Below are positions 1 through 6,971 of a DNA stretch of 7,362 nucleotides, one piece after another. The notes beneath the pieces are model-generated. The model made no database searches. It saw only the letters and a program-made list of their open reading frames with translations, and had not been told where the DNA came from. Position 1 is the stretch's first letter; every line of letters begins with the position of its first letter. The position numbers were made by a program, and so were the translations under genes. This DNA comes from Limisphaerales bacterium (lineage in GTDB: Bacteria > Verrucomicrobiota > Verrucomicrobiia > Limisphaerales > UBA11358), in contig DMQW01000060.1 in NCBI GenBank assembly GCA_003455565.1, positions 1 to 7,362 on the forward strand, given 5' to 3'.

Positions 1-254
1 GGAGAAATTTCATCGGCCAGTGCTTTGGTGATGAATTCCTGCTGCTCTGCTTGAGTGCGTGATTGGACAGCGACGGGGATCAAAACGGTATCCAACAACT
101 CTAAACCGTGTGGATTCGCCAAATTGGAAGCCAGTTTGGAAATAGCCTGCAAGGCGGCTTTGCGAGGTATATTGTGTTGCCAAAACAAAAAAGCTCCACC
201 CAAAGCCAATATAATGGCGGTTATAATAAGGACACGCTGCCCCAGCTTTTTCAT
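1..254 (-). CDS. Partial membrane-anchored hypothetical protein (N-terminal 84 residues)
   Basis: I do not recognise this protein. Reading the minus strand from the ATG at 254 gives 84 codons with no stop before the window edge, so only the N-terminus is present. It begins MKKLGQRVLIITAIILALGG, continuing AFLFW: two lysines and an arginine followed by a hydrophobic stretch (about residues 8-25). This is an inner-membrane anchor or uncleaved signal, since there is no clear signal-peptidase site. The rest (about 26-84) is soluble-looking, rich in Ala, Leu and Gln, and probably lies outside the cytoplasm. An AGG lies four bases before the ATG, a weak and rather close ribosome-binding site. Codon use (ATA, TTG, TTT) is visibly more AT-rich than in gcvP. 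It is transcribed divergently from gcvP across a 132-bp gap. The reading is credible because of the start, the anchor and the open frame, but no function can be assigned. Confidence 0.65.
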   Translation of the reverse strand, partial: MKKLGQRVLIITAIILALGGAFLFWQHNIPRKAALQAISKLASNLANPHGLELLDTVLIPVAVQSRTQAEQQEFITKALADEIS

Positions 255-386
255 CTTACCTAGAAATCACGTTAATCTGATTAGCGCAACATTATTTTTA
301 TATTAAGAACGAAGCCAAGAAGCAACCAGTCTGCCAGGCTTTAAATCCCACTCGCTTTTTGCCTGCGCAAACTTTATTTTCGGCAA

Positions 387-3254
387 ATGTCTTTGACGAT
401 AAAATCTCTGGAACACCCCGACCAGTTTGTCCGCCGCCACATCGGCCCAAACGCCGCCGAAACCAGCGAGATGCTCGCGCTGCTCGGCCACAAGAATCTG
501 GACGAACTCATTGACGCCGCCGTTCCGAAAAAAATCCGGCTCGCGAAAAAATTGAACCTGCCCGCCGCGCGCAGCGAACACGATGCGCTCGGCGAACTGA
601 AACGCATCGCCTCCGAGAATAAAGTCTTCCGCTCCTTCATCGGCCAGGGTTATTACGACACGATCACGCCGCCCGTCATCCAGCGCAACGTCCTTGAAAA
701 TCCCGGCTGGTTCACGCAATACACGCCGTATCAGGCCGAGATTTCCCAGGGCCGTCTCGAAGCGCTCCTGAATTTCCAGACGATGGTGAGCGAACTCACC
801 GCGCTCGCCATCGCCAACGCCTCAATGCTCGACGAAGCCACCGCCGCCGCCGAAGCCATGACGATGTCGCACCGGCTCAAAGACGGACGGAACATTTTCT
901 TCGTCTCCGAAACCTGTCATCCGCAAAACATCGAAGTCATTCAAACGCGGGCCAAAGCTCTTGGAATTGAAATTGTCGTCGGCAGCCACGAAAACTTTTC
1001 GTTCACCGAAAAAGTTTTCGGCGCGCTCGTGCAATATCCCGACACGTTCGGCGCGATTCACGATTACTCCGGCTTCGCGGAAAAGGTTCACGCCGCCAGC
1101 GCGATGCTCACCGTCGCCACGGATCTGCTCGCGCTTACGCTTATCAAGCCGCCGGGCGAATTCGGCGCGGACATCGCCATTGGCAGCGCGCAACGCTTCG
1201 GCGTGCCGCTCGGCTACGGCGGCCCGCACGCCGCGTTCTTCGCCACGCGCGATGAATTCAAACGCCAGATGCCCGGACGCATCGTCGGCGTCTCCAAAGA
1301 TTCGCGCGGCAAACCCGCGTTGCGCCTCGCGCTCGGCACGCGCGAGCAGCACATCCGACGCGAGAAGGCCACCAGCAATATCTGCACGGCGCAGGCATTG
1401 CTCGCGAATATGGCGTCGCTCTACGCCTGCTATCACGGGCCGGAAGGTTTGAAGGCGATTGCGCAGCGCGTTCATGCGTTGACGCAAATTCTCGCCGCTG
1501 GCCTGACGAAACTCGGCCACAAAGTTTCCGCGCATAATTATTTCGACACGCTGCGCGTCGAGGTTGCGAAATCATCTGCCGCCGGGATTTTGAAAATCGC
1601 CGAAGCGCCCCGGATGAATTTCCGCGTGATCGGCGAAAAGACAATTGGCGTCTCGCTCGACGAAACCACCAGCGCAAAAGACGTCGCTGCAATCTGGCAA
1701 ATCTTCAACGGCGACAAAGCTGTTAGTTTCACCGTGACCGAACTTGCGCCAGCCAATTCGCAATTCGCAATTCGCAATTCGCAATTTCTCCAGCACTCCG
1801 TCTTCAACCGCTACCACAGCGAAACCGAAATGCTCCGCTACATCAAGCGGCTCGAATCGCGCGACCTCTCGCTCACGGCCTCAATGATTCCGCTCGGCTC
1901 TTGCACGATGAAATTGAACGCGGCGGCGGAAATGTTTCCCGTGTCGTGGCCGGAGTTTGCGAAGATTCATCCGTTTGCACCGCTGGCGCAGGCGCGCGGC
2001 TACCAGATTCTTTTTCAAAATCTCGAAGACTGGCTCGCGGAAATCACCGGCTTCGCGGGCATTTCGTTGCAGCCCAACGCCGGTTCGCAGGGCGAATATA
2101 CTGGAATGCTCGTCATCCGCGCCTATCACGAATCACGCGGCGACGCGCATCGCAACGTTTGTCTCATCCCGACCTCCGCTCACGGCACCAACCCCGCCAG
2201 CGCGGTCATGGCGGGAATGAAAGTCGTCGCCGTCGCGTGTGACACCAACGGTAACATTGACGTCGCCGACTTGCGCGCGAAAGCCGAGGCGCACAAGAAC
2301 GATCTCGCGTGCCTGATGATCACCTATCCGTCCACGCACGGCGTGTTCGAGGAAACCATCCGCGAAATTTCAGAAATCATCCACGCGAACGGCGGGCAGG
2401 TTTACATGGACGGCGCGAACATGAATGCCCAGGTCGGCCTCACCAGCCCCGGTTTCATTGGCGCGGACGTCTGTCATTTAAATCTGCACAAGACGTTTTG
2501 CATTCCGCACGGCGGCGGCGGTCCCGGCGTCGGGCCGATTGGCGTGGCGAAACATCTCGTTCACTTTTTGCCGAGCCATCCGGTTTTCACGTCGCGGCTG
2601 GAAGAAGTGGATCATTCCAAGCAGCACATTGGCCCGGTCAGCGCCGCGCCGTGGGGCAGCGCGAGCATCCTCACGATTTCGTGGATGTATATCACGATGA
2701 TGGGCGCGGACGGATTGACCGAAGCGACGAAGTTCGCCATTCTCAACGCGAACTACATCGCCGCGCGGCTGGAAAAATATTTCCCGACGCTCTATCGCAG
2801 CAACGGCCTCGTCGCGCACGAGTGCATTCTGGATTTGCGCGCGTTCCACGCCACCACCGCCGAGGACGTGGCCAAGCGGCTGATGGATTATGGTTTTCAC
2901 GCGCCGACGCTCTCGTGGCCCGTCGCCGGCACGCTCATGGTCGAGCCGACTGAAAGCGAATCGAAATACGAACTGGACCGTTTCTGCGACGCGATGATTT
3001 CCATCCACGCGGAAATGACCGCCGTGGAAAATGGTTCATCTGATGCGAAAAACAATCTACTCAAGAACGCCCCGCACACGGCGGACCAGATCGCCAGCGA
3101 CAATTGGAATCGTCCCTACACGCGCGAAGCGGCGGCGTTCCCGGCCAAGAGCCTGCACGACTACAAATTCTGGCCGCACGTCAGCCGCGTGGACAACGTC
3201 TTCGGCGACCGCAACCCGGTCTGCTCCTGCGCGGGGATGGAGAATTATTCTTAA
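387..3254 (+). CDS. gcvP: Glycine dehydrogenase (decarboxylating), P-protein of the glycine cleavage system
   Basis: A cytoplasmic PLP enzyme that decarboxylates glycine and passes the aminomethyl group to the lipoyl arm of GcvH, the first step of glycine cleavage feeding 5,10-methylene-THF. The 955 residues match the usual single-chain bacterial P-protein (E. coli 957). The start agrees with the family: RRHIGPNAAETSEML lies at the very N-terminus. The N-terminal half (about 10-445) has GQGYYDTITPPVIQRN and QAEISQGRLEALLNFQTM. The C-terminal half (about 468-955) has HSVFNRYHSETEMLRYI, PLGSCTMKLNAAAEM, HGTNPAS (from H599), DGANMNAQVG (D675, expected to contact the PLP ring nitrogen) and HLNLHKTFCIPHGGGGPG, whose K702 is the Schiff-base lysine. 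No Shine-Dalgarno sequence is seen; a TATATT at 299-304 could be a -10 box, but no good -35 goes with it. A heptamer repeat encodes residues 457-467 in the linker. gcvT and gcvH are not adjacent, which is unlike the common gcvTHP operon. Confidence 0.98.
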   Translation: MSLTIKSLEHPDQFVRRHIGPNAAETSEMLALLGHKNLDELIDAAVPKKIRLAKKLNLPAARSEHDALGELKRIASENKVFRSFIGQGYYDTITPPVIQRNVLENPGWFTQYTPYQAEISQGRLEALLNFQTMVSELTALAIANASMLDEATAAAEAMTMSHRLKDGRNIFFVSETCHPQNIEVIQTRAKALGIEIVVGSHENFSFTEKVFGALVQYPDTFGAIHDYSGFAEKVHAASAMLTVATDLLALTLIKPPGEFGADIAIGSAQRFGVPLGYGGPHAAFFATRDEFKRQMPGRIVGVSKDSRGKPALRLALGTREQHIRREKATSNICTAQALLANMASLYACYHGPEGLKAIAQRVHALTQILAAGLTKLGHKVSAHNYFDTLRVEVAKSSAAGILKIAEAPRMNFRVIGEKTIGVSLDETTSAKDVAAIWQIFNGDKAVSFTVTELAPANSQFAIRNSQFLQHSVFNRYHSETEMLRYIKRLESRDLSLTASMIPLGSCTMKLNAAAEMFPVSWPEFAKIHPFAPLAQARGYQILFQNLEDWLAEITGFAGISLQPNAGSQGEYTGMLVIRAYHESRGDAHRNVCLIPTSAHGTNPASAVMAGMKVVAVACDTNGNIDVADLRAKAEAHKNDLACLMITYPSTHGVFEETIREISEIIHANGGQVYMDGANMNAQVGLTSPGFIGADVCHLNLHKTFCIPHGGGGPGVGPIGVAKHLVHFLPSHPVFTSRLEEVDHSKQHIGPVSAAPWGSASILTISWMYITMMGADGLTEATKFAILNANYIAARLEKYFPTLYRSNGLVAHECILDLRAFHATTAEDVAKRLMDYGFHAPTLSWPVAGTLMVEPTESESKYELDRFCDAMISIHAEMTAVENGSSDAKNNLLKNAPHTADQIASDNWNRPYTREAAAFPAKSLHDYKFWPHVSRVDNVFGDRNPVCSCAGMENYS
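1755..1787 (+). repeat. Heptanucleotide tandem repeat (AATTCGC) inside gcvP
   Basis: Four exact head-to-tail copies of AATTCGC (1755-1761, 1762-1768, 1769-1775, 1776-1782) are followed by a partial fifth copy, AATTT. The tract is read in frame as NSQFAIRNSQF (residues 457-467), in the poorly conserved linker just before the conserved HSVFNRYHSETEM segment. Seven is not a multiple of three, so gain or loss of one or two copies would frameshift gcvP; only changes of three copies keep the frame. Such short repeats usually sit between genes, so this looks like a repeat that expanded or landed in a tolerant part of the gene. Confidence 0.95.
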
Positions 3255-3290
3255 CCACAGGCGAACACCGATGGACACGAATCCAAGCGG
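3254..3290. repeat. Degenerate ACAC-type short repeat in the convergent gap
   Basis: Almost the whole gap between the gcvP stop and the stop of the opposing gene consists of imperfect units of about 10-11 bp: ACCACAGGCGA, then ACACCGATGG, then ACACGAATCC. It resembles the ACCACAGATGGACACAGATG-like intergenic repeats I recall from Verrucomicrobiota, Planctomycetota and related genomes. No clear hairpin-plus-T-tract terminator is visible for either gene. The family resemblance is from memory and the units are degenerate. Confidence 0.4.
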
Positions 3291-3294
3291 TCGT

Positions 3295-6200
3295 TCACGG
3301 CGATACCGCGCGGTAAAAGCGGTGGTCTGTGCTCGCTGCATCAGGGTCAACGAAGCGGAGCAAACCGTTGACGGGTGTGTTCGTGGAGATGTTCAGCCAA
3401 TTCACGAGGTTCGTTGAGGCTTGGAGTCGGTAGGTGTGATTGGGTTCGCCGGTGAACCGAAGCTCCGTCAGCCCGTTACTCGCACGCGTTATCTGAAAGG
3501 CATTTGTTTGGTTGTTCCCGCCCCCGTTGACAGTCAGCAACGTCAGGCTCGACGAGTTGTATTGCGCTGTCAGCGCCAGCGCGTTTGGAAGCGCCGGAAG
3601 ATTGATGCTTGCGAAGTTTCCAATGCGTGAGTTGTAGCTTAGGACGGAAAACGCATCGCCGAATCCGGGAGTGAAGCTGTTAATGAGCGTTACATTCAGC
3701 GCGCCCGCGAGTGTGGCCTGACCGTTAACAACGAGCCGGCCAAACCCGCTGCCGGGCGTCAGCCCGCCGACTTCCATCTGCAACGTGCCAGCAGCAGTCT
3801 GCGTGAACCCGTTGTTGAAGCTGACCGTCCCGCTCTGGATGTCCACCGTGCCGGTGTTGTTGAAGGTGATGCCGCTGAAGGAGGTCGTGCCCGCGCCGCC
3901 CGTTTTGCGCAAGATGCCCGCGTTGGTGAAGACAAACGGAATGCCGTAGTAACTGCCTATGTCGAAGCCCCCGTTCCCCTGCACGTCGAACAGCGCGCCA
4001 GCCAGATTGTTGATATAGGCCAAGCCGGGCGAATAACCATCGTAGCCGTAAAGCCGCCCGCTGTCCGTCCATCGCACCGTCCCCGCATTGTTTAGCACGC
4101 TGTTAGGACCGAACTCCCGGTCGTTGTTGCCGCTGAGATTCAGCACCGCCCCCGCCGCCACCGTCAACTGTCCACTCAGCGCGCCGGAGAGCCAATTCAA
4201 CGTGCCAATGTTAGTGAAGGTGCCATACATCCGACCGCCCTCCCAGAACAGGTTCGAACCATTCAAAGGTCCGCTGCCGCTCAGGTTACCATTAATGCTG
4301 ACTCGCCCCGCGCCGGTAAAGACTGCGCTTGGACTGAACGTGTAGTTGCCATTCCCCAGTTGCAGCACCGCGCCAATGGCCACATCGAAGCTCCCGCCAC
4401 TGCTGCCACCGTTAACCGTCACGGTGCCCGCCTGCACGCGGCAAACGCCGCTGTTGTTGAAACTGTAGGAGAAGTTCAGCGTGCCGCTCCGCGACTCTAC
4501 CAGCCCGGTGTTGTAAAAATTCACGTAGTTGAAGGCGCTGGTGTTGGTGCTCACCGTCCGCAGCAGTGTGCCCGCGTTGGTGAAAACAAACGGAATGCCG
4601 TAGTAGCTGCCCACGTCGAAGCCCCCGCTCCCCTGCACGTCGAACAGCGCGCCAGCCAGATTGTTGATGTAGGCCCAGCCGCTCGAATAACCATCGTAGC
4701 CGTAAAGCCGCCCGCTGTCCGTCCATCGCACCGTCCCCGCATTGTTCAGCACGCTACCAGGACCGAACACCCGGTCGCTGTTGCCGCTGAGGTTCAGCAC
4801 CGCCCCCGCCGCCACCGTCAACTGCCCACTCAGCGCACCGGAGAGCCACGTCATCGTCCCGGTGTTCGTGAAGGTGCCATAAAGCCGACCGCCCAAAACA
4901 TTTAGCACCGCAAAAACTGCGCTACTCGGAATGTTGAGAACTGCATTGATGTTCACCACGTCGCTTCCAGTCGGCACAGACATCGGATTCCAGTTTGTGC
5001 GATTATTCCAATCGCTCGAAACAGCGCCCGTCCATGTAATCACGTTGGCCGTGTTCACGGTAAGTGTGGCCGGGGCGCTGAGAGCGAAGCCAAAGGCGTT
5101 GGTCACGCGCACCCGGAATTGCGCTCCGAGGTCGCCCAGTGCCAAAATGGGCGTGATGTAGGTCGGGCCAGTCGCGCCCGGAATATCCACATTGTCGCGC
5201 TGCCATTGATAGGCGAGCAGCGGGGCACCGGAGGCGATCACGCTAAAGCTGGCGCTCGCCCCGGCGGGCACGGCGCGGTTTTGCGGCGGCGTGAGAATCG
5301 TGACCGGCCCGGACACGACTCCGGCGGTGAGGGTGTAGGGAACGGCGGCGTTGTGCGAACCGTTGCCGGCCGGGTAGCCATAAACGCGAACGTAATATGT
5401 GCCAGTGCTGGTGGCATCGTGCGTGATGTTTTCCGCCAAGCCGGTATCACGATACGAACCTTTGATGTAGGCGTAGTCTGGGCCGAACAATTCAATATCG
5501 TAATCGTTCGCGGCAGGAACGGTCAGGTCAAAGGTGAGCACGCCAGGCGTCGCGACTTCCACTTTGAACCAATCCACATCGGTGGCCGTGCAAACGTAGC
5601 CGTTTGCAGCGACCCCGAAGGCAAGCGGCGTGGCTGTGGAGGAAGAGTCGTTTGGTTCATTTGGGTCTGAGCAAGCCGGAGGAGCGGCGTTGTTCACCGT
5701 GACATTCACGGCGGCACTCGTTCCGAGCAGAGTTGCACCGTTGTAAGCATTGGCCGTGAGCGCGTGTGAAGTGTTCGCGGCAATCGCGGTGTTCCAAGTC
5801 CACGCAAACGGCGTCGAGGAATCGGTGAACTGACGGACGCCATCGAGGTAGAATTCCACTTTCGTCGCGCCGCTCACGCTGGCACGAACGGTGACGCTGC
5901 CCGAAACGTTCGCACTCGCAGGCGGAGCGGTGATGGCGACAGGTTCGCCTGCGTTGACGGTGAGCGTGGCGATACGGCTCGGTGTCGTGCCGGCGGCATT
6001 TCCGACAATCACCTGATACTGACCAGCCGCGCTGGCTTGGAGGCTTGAGCCAACGGCTGGACTCAACCATGCACCGTTAAAAAACCATTGATAAGTCAAC
6101 GTGCCCGCGCCAGTGGCTTGCACGGTAAATGTGGCATTCTGGCCGGAGGCAATCACAGTATCCTGCGGTTGCTGGGTGATAACGGGCTTTTGCGGCGCAG

Positions 6201-6918
6201 CAGCGGCGCGGAAAGCGTCTTTGATAATCGCTTCGTCGTCGGCGTAACTTTTTGTCGCCACAAACGACTGCCATTGCTGTTCGGCGTAATCATAGAATTG
6301 AGCAGGCGTGTAACCGGGGACTGAGCCGACGAGGTAGCTTGTGCTGTAAGCCAACCAGCCGTCGATTTTGGTGATTAAGTCCGAGCGGATGAGAATGTCC
6401 CGGTCGGCGGACATGAGGTCGAAATTTTGGAGCGCAACGACGTCATCGTAGGAGTTGCCCGCGCTGCGCGCTGCGAAATAGAGAAGTATCTGATTCTTGA
6501 ACGACGCTTCTTTCACAGCGTTCTGGAACGAATTCAGCCCTTGCTCGATTGGCCATGCCGCAAGTCGCGCGGGTGCGGAGACACCGCTCAACCCCGCTTC
6601 TTCGAGCAGGAAGGAAATGGACTGGTCAGCGGCGAAATTAGCCGCATTGTTTCCGGCAGTCTTGTAATCACCGGACAGCAGTGGGTTGAGAACGCTTGGT
6701 GCAACGATGAAATAAGAAACGTAATCTTTGTAGGGAATGCCCGAATATGAAGTGTCCAATGTCTGGCTGATGACATCATCCGTGAGGTCGGTGAGTTCCC
6801 AAGTCGTTTTAGCGTAATCAATCAGTTCTTGGCGTGTTGGTGCGGCGGGGGCGGGTTGCGTCAATAGCAGCACAACGACTCCGAAAAGGATTTGGAAGGA
6901 CTTCATGGGTTTCTTCAT
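3295..6918 (-). CDS. Large secreted modular protein with Ig-like, PPC and beta-solenoid repeat domains
   Basis: A 1,207-residue exported protein, probably for surface display or binding; its function is unknown. The ATG at 6918 is chosen because GAGG lies 10 bases upstream and it opens a classic signal peptide (MKKPMKSFQILFGVVVLLL, cleavage near PAPA-AP). An in-frame TTG at 6945 lies right behind the upstream terminator T-tract and lacks a ribosome site. Domains: 26-240 unassigned, mainly helical; 245-323 Ig-like (TYQW, W278); 325-414 Big_7-like Ig (VEFYLDG); 418-535 PPC-like (DPNEPND ... DVDWFKVEV), with C416 and C443 a possible disulfide; 538-622 Ig-like (AYQW, W572); 625-1100 beta-solenoid opening with TWTGAVSSDWNNRTNW and holding repeated F/L-x-N-x-G-T turns; 1141-1207 C-terminal domain (YRLQASTNLVNW ... 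HRFYRAVSP). No protease, glycosidase, LPXTG, PEP-CTERM or autotransporter barrel is seen. PPC domains often accompany secreted peptidases, but none is present. It converges on gcvP. Confidence 0.93.
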   Translation of the reverse strand: MKKPMKSFQILFGVVVLLLTQPAPAAPTRQELIDYAKTTWELTDLTDDVISQTLDTSYSGIPYKDYVSYFIVAPSVLNPLLSGDYKTAGNNAANFAADQSISFLLEEAGLSGVSAPARLAAWPIEQGLNSFQNAVKEASFKNQILLYFAARSAGNSYDDVVALQNFDLMSADRDILIRSDLITKIDGWLAYSTSYLVGSVPGYTPAQFYDYAEQQWQSFVATKSYADDEAIIKDAFRAAAAPQKPVITQQPQDTVIASGQNATFTVQATGAGTLTYQWFFNGAWLSPAVGSSLQASAAGQYQVIVGNAAGTTPSRIATLTVNAGEPVAITAPPASANVSGSVTVRASVSGATKVEFYLDGVRQFTDSSTPFAWTWNTAIAANTSHALTANAYNGATLLGTSAAVNVTVNNAAPPACSDPNEPNDSSSTATPLAFGVAANGYVCTATDVDWFKVEVATPGVLTFDLTVPAANDYDIELFGPDYAYIKGSYRDTGLAENITHDATSTGTYYVRVYGYPAGNGSHNAAVPYTLTAGVVSGPVTILTPPQNRAVPAGASASFSVIASGAPLLAYQWQRDNVDIPGATGPTYITPILALGDLGAQFRVRVTNAFGFALSAPATLTVNTANVITWTGAVSSDWNNRTNWNPMSVPTGSDVVNINAVLNIPSSAVFAVLNVLGGRLYGTFTNTGTMTWLSGALSGQLTVAAGAVLNLSGNSDRVFGPGSVLNNAGTVRWTDSGRLYGYDGYSSGWAYINNLAGALFDVQGSGGFDVGSYYGIPFVFTNAGTLLRTVSTNTSAFNYVNFYNTGLVESRSGTLNFSYSFNNSGVCRVQAGTVTVNGGSSGGSFDVAIGAVLQLGNGNYTFSPSAVFTGAGRVSINGNLSGSGPLNGSNLFWEGGRMYGTFTNIGTLNWLSGALSGQLTVAAGAVLNLSGNNDREFGPNSVLNNAGTVRWTDSGRLYGYDGYSPGLAYINNLAGALFDVQGNGGFDIGSYYGIPFVFTNAGILRKTGGAGTTSFSGITFNNTGTVDIQSGTVSFNNGFTQTAAGTLQMEVGGLTPGSGFGRLVVNGQATLAGALNVTLINSFTPGFGDAFSVLSYNSRIGNFASINLPALPNALALTAQYNSSSLTLLTVNGGGNNQTNAFQITRASNGLTELRFTGEPNHTYRLQASTNLVNWLNISTNTPVNGLLRFVDPDAASTDHRFYRAVSP
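3916..4240 (-). repeat. Intragenic repeat, C-terminal copy (protein residues about 895-1001)
   Basis: This is one of two direct copies within the secreted-protein gene. By eye it differs from the copy at 4570-4894 at about 27 of 325 positions (roughly 92% identity) with no gaps, at a constant offset of 654 bp (218 codons). The encoded 107-residue segments differ at 11 residues. Bases 4030-4092 are identical to their counterpart. The encoded module, GRMYGTFTNIGTL to IPFVFTNAG, is part of the beta-solenoid. Similarity beyond it continues only weakly, at protein level. Confidence 0.95.
4570..4894 (-). repeat. Intragenic repeat, N-terminal copy (protein residues about 677-783)
   Basis: This is the partner of the copy at 3916-4240, encoding GRLYGTFTNTGTM to IPFVFTNAG. 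Mismatches cluster toward 4845-4885, the start of the module in reading direction, while the middle is nearly invariant. Several differences are synonymous third-position changes, so the copies are either a recent duplication with some drift or are being homogenised by gene conversion. Unequal recombination between them would delete or add exactly 218 residues in frame. Confidence 0.95.
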
Positions 6919-6928
6919 AACAGATTCG

Positions 6929-6932
6929 CCTC
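6929..6932 (-). promoter_or_regulatory. Ribosome-binding site (GAGG) of the secreted-protein gene
   Basis: On the minus strand GAGG lies 10 bases before the ATG at 6918. It is one of the few purine-rich Shine-Dalgarno-like sites in the window. It favours 6918 over the ATG at 6906 (22 bases away) and over the TTG at 6945, which lies upstream of it. It is 15 bases downstream of the terminator T-tract, so termination there would separate the coding region from its promoter. Confidence 0.5.
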
Positions 6933-6947
6933 GCAATTTCCACAAAC

Positions 6948-6971
6948 AAAAAGGCGCGAACTCAACGCGCC
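6948..6971 (-). terminator. Intrinsic (Rho-independent) terminator upstream of the secreted-protein gene
   Basis: On the minus strand GGCGCG, a 7-base loop (TTGAGTT) and CGCGCC form a perfect 6-bp GC-only stem, followed at once by TTTTTGTTTGT. This is a textbook intrinsic terminator, and it is directional: on the plus strand there is no T-tract after the stem. Its stem abuts the 113-nt rod structure at 6972 with no spacer. The T-tract ends 29 bases before the downstream start codon, too close for a separate complete promoter and ribosome site to fit comfortably in between. Confidence 0.85.

Noticed and set aside
55..306. An 83-codon plus-strand open frame at the left edge
   Set aside because: It is antisense to the better-supported minus-strand frame, which starts with a membrane anchor; the plus-strand product shows no recognisable feature.
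822..1535. A 237-codon minus-strand open frame opposite gcvP
   Set aside because: It is a composition shadow of a GC-rich, strongly conserved gene; its product is low-complexity and Arg-rich, and the plus strand here encodes invariant GcvP motifs.
3346..3372. A hairpin (GTCAACG with CGTTGAC) near the 3' end of the secreted-protein gene, and the palindrome at 3304-3315
   Set aside because: Both lie within conserved coding sequence of the C-terminal domain and are not followed by a T-tract on either strand.
4360..4905. A 181-codon plus-strand open frame opposite the secreted-protein gene
   Set aside because: It lies antisense to the repeated solenoid region, has no ribosome site, and its His/Arg/Ala-rich product looks like a shadow. 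The same applies to the plus-strand frame at 5119-5670.
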